Assembly: GCF_034424625.1 (NCBI RefSeq) | Contig: NZ_CP139977.1 | Span: 310,001 to 374,000 of the forward strand | Direction of reading: 5' to 3' | Length of the DNA stretch: 64,000 nucleotides | From: Janthinobacterium lividum | Lineage (GTDB): Bacteria; Pseudomonadota; Gammaproteobacteria; Burkholderiales; Burkholderiaceae_D | In this document: positions 26,917-36,733 of the stretch, in pieces | How positions within the stretch are numbered: the first letter of the stretch is position 1 | Layout: each line of letters starts with the position of its first letter | Made by a program: the position numbers and the translations under genes | Notes under the pieces: model-generated | The model's input: the letters and a program-made list of their open reading frames with translations, nothing else | Databases searched by the model: none | What the model was told of the DNA's origin: nothing

Positions 26917-27452
26917 CTCGGCTTCCGGTAAAAGTAAGTGAAACGCACATCGATATCCATGACGATATCGCTGGCACGCGCGCGACGCAGCGATAGCGAG
27001 TCCAGCGCGAGTCCGCCGTGCGTGGCCAGTATCGCGGCCAGGGTTTTCTTCAGCGGTAAATAGGCACCCTTGATACGTGCATTGACCTCGACGCGCCCGA
27101 TTCCGGCGGCAGCTTGACTGTCGGCGGCTGGCTTGAAGCTCGCATCCGACACCAGCAGGCCGTTTTGCGTAGCCAGCGACTGCAAGTCCGCCGTCACCAG
27201 CGACAGGCTATCGAATCCGGCCAGGTGTACTGCCAGGTTTTGTTGCGCTGTAACAGGATCAGCCGCTTGCGCACGAGACTGGGCTTCCAGCACGCGTATG
27301 TTGGTCGCTACTATTGCATTCTCAGCGCGCTGCGCCGGCAATTCATATGAGCCCAGCCACACCGAGCCGCATAGCAAGAAGCCGACCGCCAGCCATGGCC
27401 AGTACCGGCGTACTGAGAAAGGGAATAGCTGTAATTTTTTTAAAGGGTACAT
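26913..27452 (-). CDS. PilO/GspM-like inner-membrane protein
   Basis: This 179-residue protein begins MYPLKKLQLFPFSVRRYWP, with one membrane helix (WLAVGFLLCGSVWLG, about 20-36). A coiled-coil stretch leads to a ferredoxin-like periplasmic domain (VNARIKGAYLPLKKTLAAIL, LALDSLSLRRA). This is the PilO/GspM plan. It is the first gene of the operon. The promoter must lie in the rearranged DNA just upstream of 27,452, which shows no obvious consensus. Confidence 0.75.
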   Translation of the reverse strand: MYPLKKLQLFPFSVRRYWPWLAVGFLLCGSVWLGSYELPAQRAENAIVATNIRVLEAQSRAQAADPVTAQQNLAVHLAGFDSLSLVTADLQSLATQNGLLVSDASFKPAADSQAAAGIGRVEVNARIKGAYLPLKKTLAAILATHGGLALDSLSLRRARASDIVMDIDVRFTYFYRKPS

Positions 27453-28399
27453 TGAATCTTGAAAAATTTAATGACGTGGCACCTAGAATATTGCCGATCA
27501 ATTCGCTTTCTTGACGAAGTTCATTCACCAACTGCTCAACCGGTAGCCTGATCCAGCTTGGTCTGCACGTTCGCTTTCAAATGCTCGAGTTGTTCCGCCC
27601 TACGCCATAGTTGGTCCTTCGGCAGCGCCTTGTGGTTAGCGCACTTCGCGGTCCCGTCCTCCACCACCGGCTTGCCGCTGTTTTCAGCCCATCTTTCCCT
27701 GCCTCAGGAGCAGACATCCCCGCCAAAAGCAGCGGTGTTGTCACCACATCGCGATACGTGCACCTCATCTATACCAACTGGCCTATGACGGGGTGGAACT
27801 GATGCGACTTTTCATTCAACGTCACGCTGTCGATCCCGGCCAGATTTTGGTCGAGTCGAGTCGGCGGCTCCTTAGCTACGTATCGAGGAGGGATACACAT
27901 TTTTGCATCATAGAGCCCGAGAGCGAGCGTAAGTATTACTGCCTCAAATCAAATTGATCAGTGCCTCTCTACTCTACAGTAATCAAACGGTGGGTAAAGC
28001 TCACGGATTCAGTATGGATTTAATCAAGTTGAAAATACTTGACTGTCTCAGACATTGATTGATCTATGCAGGCGTCAGCTCCCCTGAGCTGAACAGTTTT
28101 TCCAGTAATATGGGCAGGACGTAATCCCACCTAATATTCTCTGGTTAAAAATTTTCTTTGCGAAATATCATGATAGTTATAATCACTAATAATTTTTACA
28201 GTTAACTGAATATTCAGCACACAAAATCTGACAATCTAATACAATAATAATTAGGGGTTTAGCCAACTACAGATAATTTCACACATCTTCGTCTGAAGAA
28301 CAATTGTCGCGAGCACAATTTATTCGTCAATATTTTTACATCCACACGGAAAAATGTCAAATTGTATAATATAAAAATTTGGGGCAGTACACATTTCTA
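27453..28399. other. gene-poor rearranged stretch
   Basis: No complete gene is visible in about 950 nt. On the minus strand at about 27,557-27,700 there is a short coding-like frame (KALPKDQLWRRAEQLEHLK...) ending in TGA. It could be the tail of a lost gene but I do not recognise it. From about 28,100 the sequence becomes strongly AT-rich with no clear promoter or repeat. Confidence 0.4.
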
Positions 28400-28666
28400 C
28401 TAGAAGTCATGGCCATACTGGGAGTACCCAATGAAATCTAGTTCATTCAAGAAAATAATCCTAGTTTCTATCGAATTCACTTGACATTGTTTTTCAAATT
28501 CGACAACAAAGCCAAGCACATTCACTACAGATCGATAAACGCTGAACGCTGAATAAGCTGATGCTATCAGCCCCCTTCCTTCATCAAAGATGGGCGGTAT
28601 GACTACGAGGGTAGATATGAAAACACCGATTAAGACAGCCTCACATAACGTCGTCCAGAGAAACAA
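28400..28666 (-). CDS. doubtful small membrane-like ORF
   Basis: This 88-codon frame is in AT-rich DNA: MFLWTTLCEAVLIGVFISTL, then SAFSVYRSVVNVLGFVVEFE and LNELDFIGYSQYGHDF. The composition is protein-like, with one hydrophobic helix, but there is no clear ribosome-binding site and no family. It borders an IS5 remnant, so it may be a truncated gene. Treat it as uncertain. Confidence 0.25.
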   Translation of the reverse strand: MFLWTTLCEAVLIGVFISTLVVIPPIFDEGRGLIASAYSAFSVYRSVVNVLGFVVEFEKQCQVNSIETRIIFLNELDFIGYSQYGHDF

Positions 28667-28716
28667 ACGGCCGCAAAGCTAGTCAAACCCACCCGGCATC
28701 GTTTTCGGGAGCCAAT

Positions 28717-28938
28717 CAGGCGGTCAAAGCACTTCTTTCTGACGACATGTGGGCGCTGATTCAACCTTTGCTGCCAGTACATCGTCCTTCCTCCCAAAGG
28801 CGGGCGTCCTCGCATTGACGACCGCGCCGCCTCGACCGGCATCCTGTTTGTCCTCAAGACTGGCCTGCGTTGGGAATATCTTCCCCGTGAACTGGGCTGC
28901 GGCAGCGGTATGAGCTGCTGGCGGCGTCTACACACTTG
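28717..28938 (+). pseudogene. IS5-family transposase remnant (N-terminal part)
   Basis: The plus strand encodes LLSDDMWALIQPLLPVHRPS and, after a frameshift, GRPRIDDRAASTGILFVLKT followed by GLRWEYLPRELGCGSGM. This is the N-terminal domain of IS5/DUF4096-type transposases. The catalytic DDE part is absent and the frame is broken, so this is a dead fragment. Confidence 0.75.
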
Positions 28939-29129
28939 ACAACAGCCCGTGTTTTGCCATGTATCCATGACGTCATGCTGCAGCACTTGCGGAAAAATGA
29001 CCAGATTCAGTGGGCACGCGCCAGTGTCGAGTTGGCCAGTCGTGCCATACCGCCACCCAGGCGGACTGCAACTGCTGGTCAATTCTTATGGCCCACTGAG
29101 GAGGCTCCATAGCTGCCACCGTCACAGTA

Positions 29130-29450
29130 TTAAATACGAATCCCATCAAGGGTTTGATGCTTCTCCAGCCAAGACTTGACCCACAGCGGCCGGCGGCCTC
29201 GACCGCTCCACTGCTGTTCTTGGTTTTCAGGGTTGCGATACTGAGCAGCAACTGCTTGCTTCCCCCCCTTTACTATATTTTTTGGCGCGCCGGCAATCAA
29301 TTGTGTCAGAGGTACGCCGACTCGCTGTGCAATCGCGAGCATTTCCGCACGGGCTTTTTCCAGCTCGCCTTTTTGTCGGGTCTTGATTTCTTGAATTGCT
29401 TGCGCTTCGAGCTTTTTTAACTCGGCCAGTGATAATGATGAGATGTCCAT
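29130..29450 (-). CDS. H-NS-family nucleoid protein
   Basis: This 106-residue protein starts at ATG 29450 (MDISSLSLAELKKLEAQAIQ), with AGGAG 5 nt upstream. The N-terminal half is a coiled coil for oligomerisation (EIKTRQKGELEKARAEML). The C-terminal half holds the DNA-binding loop YRNPENQEQQWSGRGRRP, a clear H-NS signature of the beta-proteobacterial type, ending WLEKHQTLDGIRI. It lies alone among IS remnants next to AT-rich DNA. Its likely job is to silence AT-rich acquired genes such as the toxin cassettes, but it could be a housekeeping paralogue. Confidence 0.88.
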   Translation of the reverse strand: MDISSLSLAELKKLEAQAIQEIKTRQKGELEKARAEMLAIAQRVGVPLTQLIAGAPKNIVKGGKQAVAAQYRNPENQEQQWSGRGRRPLWVKSWLEKHQTLDGIRI

Positions 29451-29588
29451 ACGAACTCCTTGAAAGTAGTACAAATTTGGGGGTACCTGTATGTGACTTG
29501 AGCACGCATGCCAAGTGAAAGCCATTCTAAAACATTTCGTTCGTGCTTTAGCAGTCTTCTTTCTCCTTGTAACATCGAAACCCCTTGT

Positions 29589-29709
29589 TTAAAGGGGCAA
29601 TTTCGACTGGAGCCATGCAGCTAGCCCGGCAACAATCGTGAAAATCACCGTGACCACGAAGGCTGAAATATGGAACCACGATCCCCTTCCTTCGCATCGA
29701 CCTGGCTTC
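29589..29709 (-). pseudogene. tail of a membrane protein cut by IS630
   Basis: The minus strand frame reads RGSWFHISAFVVTVIFTIV then AGLAAWLQSKLPL and TAA, a typical terminal membrane helix. The frame is cut at its 5' side by the left end of the IS630 element (29,710). The rest of the gene was not found on the other side of the element, so only about 38 codons remain. Confidence 0.35.
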
Positions 29710-29770
29710 TAAGTAATTCGTCAATTTTTGCTGTCAAAGCCTGATAGGCAACGACGCAGAGGTTGATGTG

Positions 29771-30771
29771 ATGAAACGGTTGATACTACAACAGGCTGAA
29801 CAGCAAACATTGCGCGACATGGGTGTTTTTCATCCGCACCCACGTGTCCGGATACGTGCCCAAGCGATCGTTCGATTGAGCCAGGGACTGACTTTGCAGC
29901 AAACTGCCAATGAGTTCCATGTCCATCTGAACAGCATTGAAGCATGGCGGCAACGCTGGAACAGGCAAGGCCTGATGGGTCTTTATGAAGGCCATCATAG
30001 CGGGCGCAAACGCAAGTGGACGACCGAACAGCAAGAGGCACTGCGCGCATTGGCGCAAGCCGATGGGGGCAGTGCCAACAGTCTGCTGCGGACCCTGGCG
30101 CAAACGGAAGGCTTGCCAGCCATCAGCCAGGAAACGGCAAGGCGATATCGGCACGAGATGCGGTTCAGCTACAAGCGCTACCGCTACAGTTTAAAAAAAA
30201 GCATCCGCCGGAAGCTTTCGGCAAGGCCGCACGGCTAATCGGCGCGTTGGATCAACAGGCACATGCCGGGCAGTGCGAGCTGCTGTTTTATGACGAATCC
30301 GGTTTCAGCCCGAATCCTCCGATTCAGTCGGGCTGGTCGCTGATTGGACAGACGCGTGGCGTGGAACCGCTGTCGCATGGAGAGCGCGTCAATGTCCTGG
30401 GAGCGCTGCGCCATGACCACAAGCTGTACTGGCGAACGCAACGTCGGCCGACAGTGCGCGACGACGTGATCAGTTTCTTCGATGAACTCGCGGCACAAGA
30501 ACATCGTGTGCCGCGCATTGTCGTGCTGGACAACGCGTCCTTTCACAAGGGGCAGCAAATCGAGAAATGCCGGCGAAAATGGATGGCGCAGGGGCTGTTT
30601 CTGTATTACTTGCCGCCTTACAGCCCGGAACTGAATCGCATCGAGATCCTGTGGAAACAGGCCAAGTATTTCTGGCGCCGTTTCATCGGGCTGAAAGGAA
30701 GCGAGTTGCTGAGCGAAGTGGAATCCTTGATGAAAGGTTTCGGAACCGCATTCACAATAAATTTTGTCTGA
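29771..30771 (+). CDS. IS630 transposase in two frames joined by a -1 shift
   Basis: The first frame (ATG 29771 to 30238) has the helix-turn-helix half: RIRAQAIVRLSQGLTLQQTA and YEGHHSGRKRKWTTEQQ. The second frame (to 30771) has the DDE half: LLFYDESGFSPNPP (first Asp), RIVVLDNASFHKG (second Asp) and YLPPYSPELNRIE (Glu). All three catalytic residues are present. The two frames overlap at a run of eight A followed by G, and the second lies in the -1 frame. A full transposase therefore needs a -1 ribosomal shift, or the run is one base off through mutation. Confidence 0.85.
30195..30201 (+). promoter_or_regulatory. -1 slippery heptamer A AAA AAG in the IS630 transposase
   Basis: The run TTTAAAAAAAAG (30,190-30,201) contains the canonical heptamer A AAA AAG in the phase that moves the first transposase frame into the second. 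A chance frameshift would not have to land on such a site, so programmed frameshifting is likely. Confidence 0.6.
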
Positions 30772-30778
30772 CTACTTA

Positions 30779-31480
30779 GGCGATCCATGCCTTTGCCGAC
30801 ATCGACCTGGGACGTAAATCGGCGACAGACGCGACGACCTTGTTGAAGTTCCGGCACTTGCTTAAAACCAATTAGCACACGGGCCAGATCTGCGACACCA
30901 TCAACGCTCACCTAGCCGAGAAGGCTTGATGATGCGCAAAGGCACCATCGTCGATGCCATCTTGATTATCGCGCCACCATCGACAAAATCAAGAAATGCA
31001 AGCGCGATCCGAAATGCACCAGACAAAAAAGGGCAATGACTAGCACTTCTGCATGAAGGCCCATTTTGGCGTGGAGGCCGCGCGTCGGGACTGCTGCACA
31101 CGGTCGTCAGCACGGCCAGTAGCGCCGGCGTAACGCAGGCGCATGCGCATAAGCAGTTGCATGGCGATAAGACTGTCGCATTCTGCGATGCTGGTTACCA
31201 GGGAGTGGAAAGGTAGCCCGAAAAATCGGCAAATCGGTGACGTCGGACGTGGCCATGAAGCGCTCCACACACAAGGCACTGTCCTAAAAAAACTGGGGCG
31301 GATGACGGAGCATCTGAAGGGCATTGTGCCGGGAGAAAGTCGAGCATGCCTTCCATGCCGTCAAGAGCCTGTTCCCTCATCTTAAAATCCGCTATCGCGG
31401 CCTGACCAAGAATACCGCGTAACTGTTTTCGCTGTTCGCCTTTTCCAATCGGGTGCTGGCCAGTAAGTGCTTGACGATTA
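30779..31480 (+). pseudogene. decayed IS5-family transposase
   Basis: Pieces of an IS5 transposase appear in order on the plus strand: TTLLKFRHLLKTN, TINAHLAEK, KGTIVDA, MKAHFGVEA, TVAFCDAGYQG, MTEHLKGIVPG and KIRYRGLTKNTA. They are scattered over all three frames with several stops, so the gene is dead. The order and spacing match the DDE domain of IS5-group enzymes. Inverted ends were not found. Confidence 0.75.
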
Positions 31481-31698
31481 CCGAATCCGGGAGCCCGTCC
31501 TGATTGCAGAAAGACGCGAAGCATTGCGTCGAATCGAACGAAGAGCGGGCCTGAGCGGCTCACCGGTCCCACCATTTGGCGCGCCAACCCCAATAAGAAA
31601 GCGAATTGATCAGCACTTCGTTATAGTGCTGTAAATGGCTATTGCATTATTCAAAAATCGTTATAAAATATATCTCCCATGAAGCAACGTTCCCGGCA

Positions 31699-32030
31699 AT
31701 GAATATCAAATATCCCTTCATCCTCACGACAATGTGCATGGTAGCGCCGTTGGTCATTGCCGGACTGGACAGCAGACCGCCCGGCGTTACAGCGCCGCAG
31801 CCGTATATGGCTGATGCCGCCAGCGGCGAAACACGGATTTTCCTATCGATAGATAGTGACGCCCTCTGCGCGACGAACGTTTTTCGATCGACAATACGCA
31901 CCCTGGCTTAATGCAAATGTACGCTACTGCCTTGTCAGCTTTGCTGGCCGGCAAAAAATCCAACTGAAAGTCGATGTCCGCGCGGGGGAGACACGACGCT
32001 TTGCTCGCTCTACATCATTCAATAACATCG
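31699..32030 (+). pseudogene. frameshifted small secreted protein
   Basis: The ATG 31699 frame gives a signal peptide (MNIKYPFILTTMCMVAPLVIA) and GETRIFLSIDSDALCATN. It then loses frame; the continuation RFSIDNTHPGLMQMYATALS appears one frame over. A second shift at an A run leads to KIQLKVDVRAGET. Together these look like one small secreted protein of about 110 residues broken by two small indels. Function is unknown. It lies beside another secreted-protein gene at 32,130. Confidence 0.4.
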
Positions 32031-32129
32031 CCGCACCGGCCGCGATGCCGACACGAGCTCATGCTGCGCCTCCTTATCGCGCAGCTATACATGCAGATCA
32101 TTTCAAACAACACTGGTTTAAAGGACACT

Positions 32130-32456
32130 ATGCTACGCAAATTCTTGCTTTCCACCGTTTTCCTCTGCAGTTCCCTGTCGCTGACGTCGGCACATGCCGG
32201 CCCAACATGGCAAGAGGGCGAGATATGGGATCACGCCGCCGTCGCTGGCGGCTTGCTGATACGCTTTAATCCCGCCACCTCAGCATCGCCCGACAATTGT
32301 GCCGGCGCCACATGGATGTTCATTCCCGAAGCAAACAAGACGCTCATCGCCGTCACCTTAATGTCCATTGCAAGCGGCAATCGCCGCGTGATGGTGTACA
32401 CCAGCGGAAATGTGTCGGGATTCTGTACAGTTACCCAGGTTGACCCCATCAATTAA
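32130..32456 (+). CDS. small secreted protein
   Basis: This 108-residue protein begins MLRKFLLSTVFLCSSLSLTS with a likely cut after AHA (about residue 23). The mature part has two Cys (PDNCAGATWMF and SGFCTVTQV) that could form a disulphide, and beta-type segments (LIAVTLMSIASGNRRVMVY). AAGGA lies 5 nt before the ATG. No family was recognised. The layout (signal peptide, about 85 residues, one Cys pair) is like that of the protein at 17,617. Confidence 0.65.
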   Translation: MLRKFLLSTVFLCSSLSLTSAHAGPTWQEGEIWDHAAVAGGLLIRFNPATSASPDNCAGATWMFIPEANKTLIAVTLMSIASGNRRVMVYTSGNVSGFCTVTQVDPIN

Positions 32457-32607
32457 ACCAGGTTTGACAGCAGCAAGCCGCCCTAGAAAGCATTTCACCG
32501 CCGTGCCTATGTGTCTAGTCCGAAGACATTGCGCAGTTAGCCATAACAACACCGCACGTATTCCGCCATACGTTGGCACGCGCGCGGTAGCAAGTGGCAT
32601 TCCGTAG

Positions 32608-32733
32608 GATGTGGTGCCGGGAATGCTGGAACATGTGAGTGCGGCTACCACCTCCATTTATGTACGTGCCAAGGAAAAACGAACGGCTAAAGAAGCCGCG
32701 AACTATTTTCAGTTACAACAAAACAAGAATGAC
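32608..32733 (+). pseudogene. C-terminal fragment of a phage-type integrase
   Basis: The plus strand encodes PGMLEHVSAATTSIYVRAKE followed by KRTAKEAANYFQ. This is the end of a tyrosine recombinase, where LGHAS-TT--Y holds the second His and catalytic Tyr. The rest of the gene is missing. Confidence 0.55.
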
Positions 32734-32868
32734 CCGCGAAGCCGCCAAGGTCTTCAAATCAGCCGTGCTACGGCAGCCAAGTGGCTCAAGCGTAATGACG
32801 TGCAAGACCGATCCCACTGGGCCCACACGCTGCACACGACCTTGGATGCAAGGCCCAAACGCGCTGTG
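32734..32868 (+). pseudogene. IS481-like transposase N-terminal remnant
   Basis: The plus strand reads GLQISRATAAKWLKRNDVQD followed by RSHWAHTLHTTLDA. This is the helix-turn-helix region of IS481-type transposases (SR-T--KW, DRSH-PH-L-T). Only this part remains. It abuts the truncated toxin tip on the other strand. Confidence 0.5.
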
Positions 32869-33030
32869 CTGCTGCGTTAGTTTCTCCAAGTTCAAGCCTT
32901 GCAAACAAACCTCGCGAAACACTATCTACCGCCCTCCCCTCGCCCAAGGTTGCAAGGTTCATTGCACCGTACGCCATGCCAGCTAGTAGGTTGCCTCCGG
33001 CCGCGCCAAACTCGCCATTATTGTACGCTT

Positions 33031-33054
33031 CCGTCATCCGTCATCCGTCATCCG
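33031..33054 (+). repeat. 7-bp tandem repeat, CCGTCAT x3
   Basis: Three perfect copies of CCGTCAT plus a partial fourth lie inside the broken toxin tip. With a single copy the minus-strand frame would be open through the linker; the two extra copies add 14 bp and create the stop. Slipped-strand copying is the likely cause. Confidence 0.85.
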
Positions 33055-33115
33055 GCGCCCATAGCCACCGGTGAGTGCAGTCTCAGTACCTTTGATCAGA
33101 TTCTGCGTAACCCCA

Positions 33116-33126
33116 CTGTTTGCCGA
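33116..33126 (-). repeat. Rhs cassette seam, copy 6
   Basis: The minus strand reads TCGGCAAACAG, in frame as Ser-Ala-Asn-Ser, 2 nt after the TAA of an immunity-like gene. It has the same nonamer, phase and position as the five seams between 0.5 and 10.7 kb, showing that this scrap belongs to the same toxin family locus. Confidence 0.8.
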
Positions 33127-33128
33127 GT

Positions 33129-33494
33129 TTAATCAAATGAAGTGCCAGCTTTCTCGCGCATCAGAATTAAAGCCTCGTCCAATTTACGCCTCACGTCAAC
33201 GGACAGTTTTCGATTCCGATAGTCGGCAACGTTGAGACTATCGACTACGGGAAAGGCATCCTGTGCTGCAGCAGTACGGGGCACCTCAATCACAACAATT
33301 CTTTTTTCATCAACCAACACAAAGTAGATATCCTCTCCTTGCTCAGGAATCCAGTTTATTACCAGTGCAAATGATAGCGCCGGGAAGCGTAAAAGAAGAG
33401 TATTCGTTAAATCAGAATTCAGCTGTCCCGAAAATAACGCAGCCATCGATTTCAATAGATTGTCGCGAATGCTAACTCTTTGTGAATTTATCAT
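33129..33494 (-). CDS. putative immunity protein of a truncated toxin
   Basis: This 121-residue protein begins MINSQRVSIRDNLLKSMAAL and contains NTLLLRFPALSFALVINWIP and GEDIYFVLVDEKRIVVIEVP. It has no signal peptide. Its ATG overlaps the TGA of the upstream toxin tail (ATGA) and its TAA lies 2 nt before a seam, so it sits exactly where immunity genes sit in the main array. The family was not recognised. Confidence 0.6.
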   Translation of the reverse strand: MINSQRVSIRDNLLKSMAALFSGQLNSDLTNTLLLRFPALSFALVINWIPEQGEDIYFVLVDEKRIVVIEVPRTAAAQDAFPVVDSLNVADYRNRKLSVDVRRKLDEALILMREKAGTSFD

Positions 33495-33694
33495 TTCAAG
33501 ACTCCAGGAAAAGCCGTGACCAGATTACCGAATCTATCTGTCATCACAGTCATTACCGATGTGGCCTGACCGTCATTAAATTTATCGAAACCAATAGCTC
33601 TACCAGCATTAAATTCACGGAGGTAGCGCACTCCTACATCGCTTTCAATCATTCTAGTAACTGGGGTAGCGATGACATCCTTGTAGTGGTTTAA
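33491..33694 (-). pseudogene. C-terminal tail of a toxin cut by IS3
   Basis: The minus-strand frame gives YKDVIATPVTRMIESDVGVR, then REFNAGRAIGFDKFNDGQAT and MTVMTDRFGNLVTAFPGVLK with TGA. The ending, a strand with T-D-x-x-GNLVTAFPG, is common to RNase-type tips of contact-dependent and Rhs toxins. The frame is cut at 33,694 by the left end of the IS3 element. Its immunity gene is intact. Confidence 0.6.
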
Positions 33695-34887
<1,193 letters not shown>

Positions 34888-35227
34888 AGTTAATAACCCG
34901 CACTACGACCCCGAGTCACTGCTCAACACGGTCATGCGATTATTGTGTGTGAAGAACGACAGGCAACTGGCCGTCCGCCTCGGCGTCCAGGCCCCCAAAA
35001 TTTGTAAGATTCGGAAACGCCGGGTACCAGTTGCTCCTGCTTTGTTGATCAGCATGCACGAGGAAACAGGTCTCAGCCTACGTGAATTGCGCACGTTGAT
35101 GGGCGACTACCGCGAAAACTCAGGGCCGAGCGCAAAGCATCCGGTAAAGCCGCTGGTCCATCAAAAAAATAGCACTTACCTTATCCAAGGTCAGCGCGTC
35201 TTGCCGCGAACTTTTGCGGCCGTATAA
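34888..35227 (+). CDS. small helix-turn-helix-like protein, 5' end replaced by IS3 junction
   Basis: The open frame continues across the IS junction: NNPHYDPESLLNTVMRLLCV, KNDRQLAVRLGVQAPKICKI, RKRRVPVAPALLISMHEETG, LSLRELRTLMGDYRE. This matches a short Cro/C1-like protein common in Oxalobacteraceae (HYDP--LL, L-I-----L-V----I-KIR--R-PV), as I remember it. The natural start is lost; ATG 34934 could still be used. The tail beyond MGDYRENSG looks unlike the family and may be out of frame. Confidence 0.6.
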
Positions 35228-35343
35228 GTGCCAATCAGGTCGGCATCATGTCCGCATCACTCATGATTGGTGTCTCTGCCGGCGCCGGCAAGGCGCTATC
35301 CAGATGCCAATAACTTGCCTTCATTGCCACGCGGTACTACCCT

Positions 35344-36570
35344 TCATCTTGCATTTGCTATTGGTAATTCGTCCCACCTGGTTGTATAACAGGGCGTCTT
35401 ATTGCCGGAGCGCATCGCCCAGCGTGGTGCTAGGTCTGCCGACGCGAGCGTCACCGAGTCCCGCCCGAACCGCTCGTTCAGCGCATCGAGCGCCGCCATC
35501 ACCTTGACAGCGGGCTCGCGCGGGCGCGCTTCATCAAACAACACGCCCTGCAGCATACTCTTGGGCGACAGGTCCAGCAGCATCACGCCGGCCTTCTTGT
35601 AGCGGAAGCCTTCGATGAATTTCCTTTCCAAGCCATGCAGGGCGGCGCCGGCCAGCACGCGGCTATCGTCCGTCGGCACAATCAAGGGCACGGTCAGGCC
35701 GTTGCTGTACTGCAAGTCCGTTTTGCGGAAAGGGTTGGTCTGTATAAAGACGTGGACGGCCCCGCAGACCGAATCCTGCGACCGAAGTTTCTCACTGGCG
35801 CGCGTGACATAGGAGGTTACGGCCTGGCCCAGTTCGTCGATGCTGGCCACCATAGCGCCGAAGGACTTGGAGCTGACGATTTCTTTGAGTGGTGGCGTCA
35901 CCTCTTCCAGGGCTAGGCAGGAAATGCCACGCAGCTCGTTGCAGGTGCGTTCCATGACCACGCCGAACTTGGCACGCATGTCGCGCGGGCTGGCTTCCTA
36001 GAGGTCCTGCACAGAATTGATGCCCATAGCGCGCAGTTTATCGCCGATGCGCCGGCCCACACCCCATACCTCGCCAACGTCGATGCGAGAAAAGAGCCAG
36101 TGCATACGGGCGGCCGACATCGTGGAAAGATCGCATACACTATCGAACAGCGGGAATTTCTTTGCTATGTGGTTGGCGAGCTTCGCCAGAGTTTTTGAGG
36201 CGCCCACGCCCACGCATACGGGCAAATTTACCCATTGCAAAATCTTGGCGCGCATATGCTGGCCCATGGCCGTAGGCGACTCCAACAGGCCGCCCATGCC
36301 GTTCAAGTTCAAGAAAGCCTCATCGATACTGTAAGACTCCAGATGTGGGCTGTAGGTCCGCAGGATCGTCATGATGCGGTTGCTAAAGTCACCGTACAAC
36401 ACGTAATTACTGCTCAATCCCAAAATCCCATGCTGGCGGGCCAGGTCCTGCATCTGGTGCCACGGCGTACCCATCTTCACGCCCAGTGCTTTGACTTCGT
36501 TAGAGCGCGCCACAGCGCACCCATCGTTATAAGTGCAGCTGAGGGCAACCTGAAAGTCAACCGAGAGCAT
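35344..36570 (-). pseudogene. umuC: umuC-like DNA polymerase V subunit, broken
   Basis: The reading frame has NDGCAVARSNEVKALGVKMG, then YSIDEAFLNLNGM (catalytic acidic motif) and VGVGASKTLAKLANHIAKKF, all typical of UmuC Y-family polymerases. A TAG at 36000-35998 interrupts it at VQDL-stop-EASPRDMRAKFG, after which the C-terminal half follows intact in the same frame to the little-finger and C-terminal regions. The N-terminus (the usual VDCNNFYVSCERVF) is missing and replaced by MLSVDFQVALSCTY. No umuD is visible. The gene is therefore damaged in two places. Confidence 0.85.
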
Positions 36571-36733
36571 GGTGGATGTACCACGGTGTTGTTAAAACGT
36601 GGCAAACAAAGGCTTCGCAACTATTTTTTGTCAATAAAACAGTCAATAACATCCTGAGAAATCCGTCTATTTACAATTATCGAAGGATGGCAAAATGTGC
36701 CATTGTGCCTCCGACGACGAGTAGGCAGGTACA

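Larger units (their letters stand above)
29710..30776 (+). mobile_element. IS630-family insertion sequence, apparently complete
   Basis: This 1,067-bp element is flanked by TA dinucleotides (29708-29709 and 30777-30778), the target duplication of IS630. The ends are imperfect inverted repeats: AGTAATTCGTCAATTTTTGC at the left against AGTAGTCAGACAAAATTTAT on the complementary strand at the right. The transposase occupies nearly the whole element. It interrupts the membrane-protein tail on its left and abuts an IS5 remnant on its right. Confidence 0.8.
32869..33126 (-). pseudogene. broken Rhs-type toxin tip with a 7-bp repeat frameshift
   Basis: The frame opens at a seam (SANSGVTQNLIKGTETALT), reads GGYGRRM and then hits TGA inside a threefold 7-bp repeat. 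If 14 bp are removed it continues in frame: MTEAYNNGEFGAAGGNLLAG, then GEGRAVDSVSRGLFARL. This is the linker region typical just after RHS cores. The true toxin domain is lost where the IS481 remnant joins. It follows an immunity-like gene by 3 nt, as in the main array. Confidence 0.6.

Noticed and set aside
27496..31611. A 17-bp inverted match (27496-27512 against 31595-31611) that could mark a pair of inverted IS5 ends
   Set aside because: The match does not extend on either side, and a 17-bp match is near what chance allows in a window of this size.
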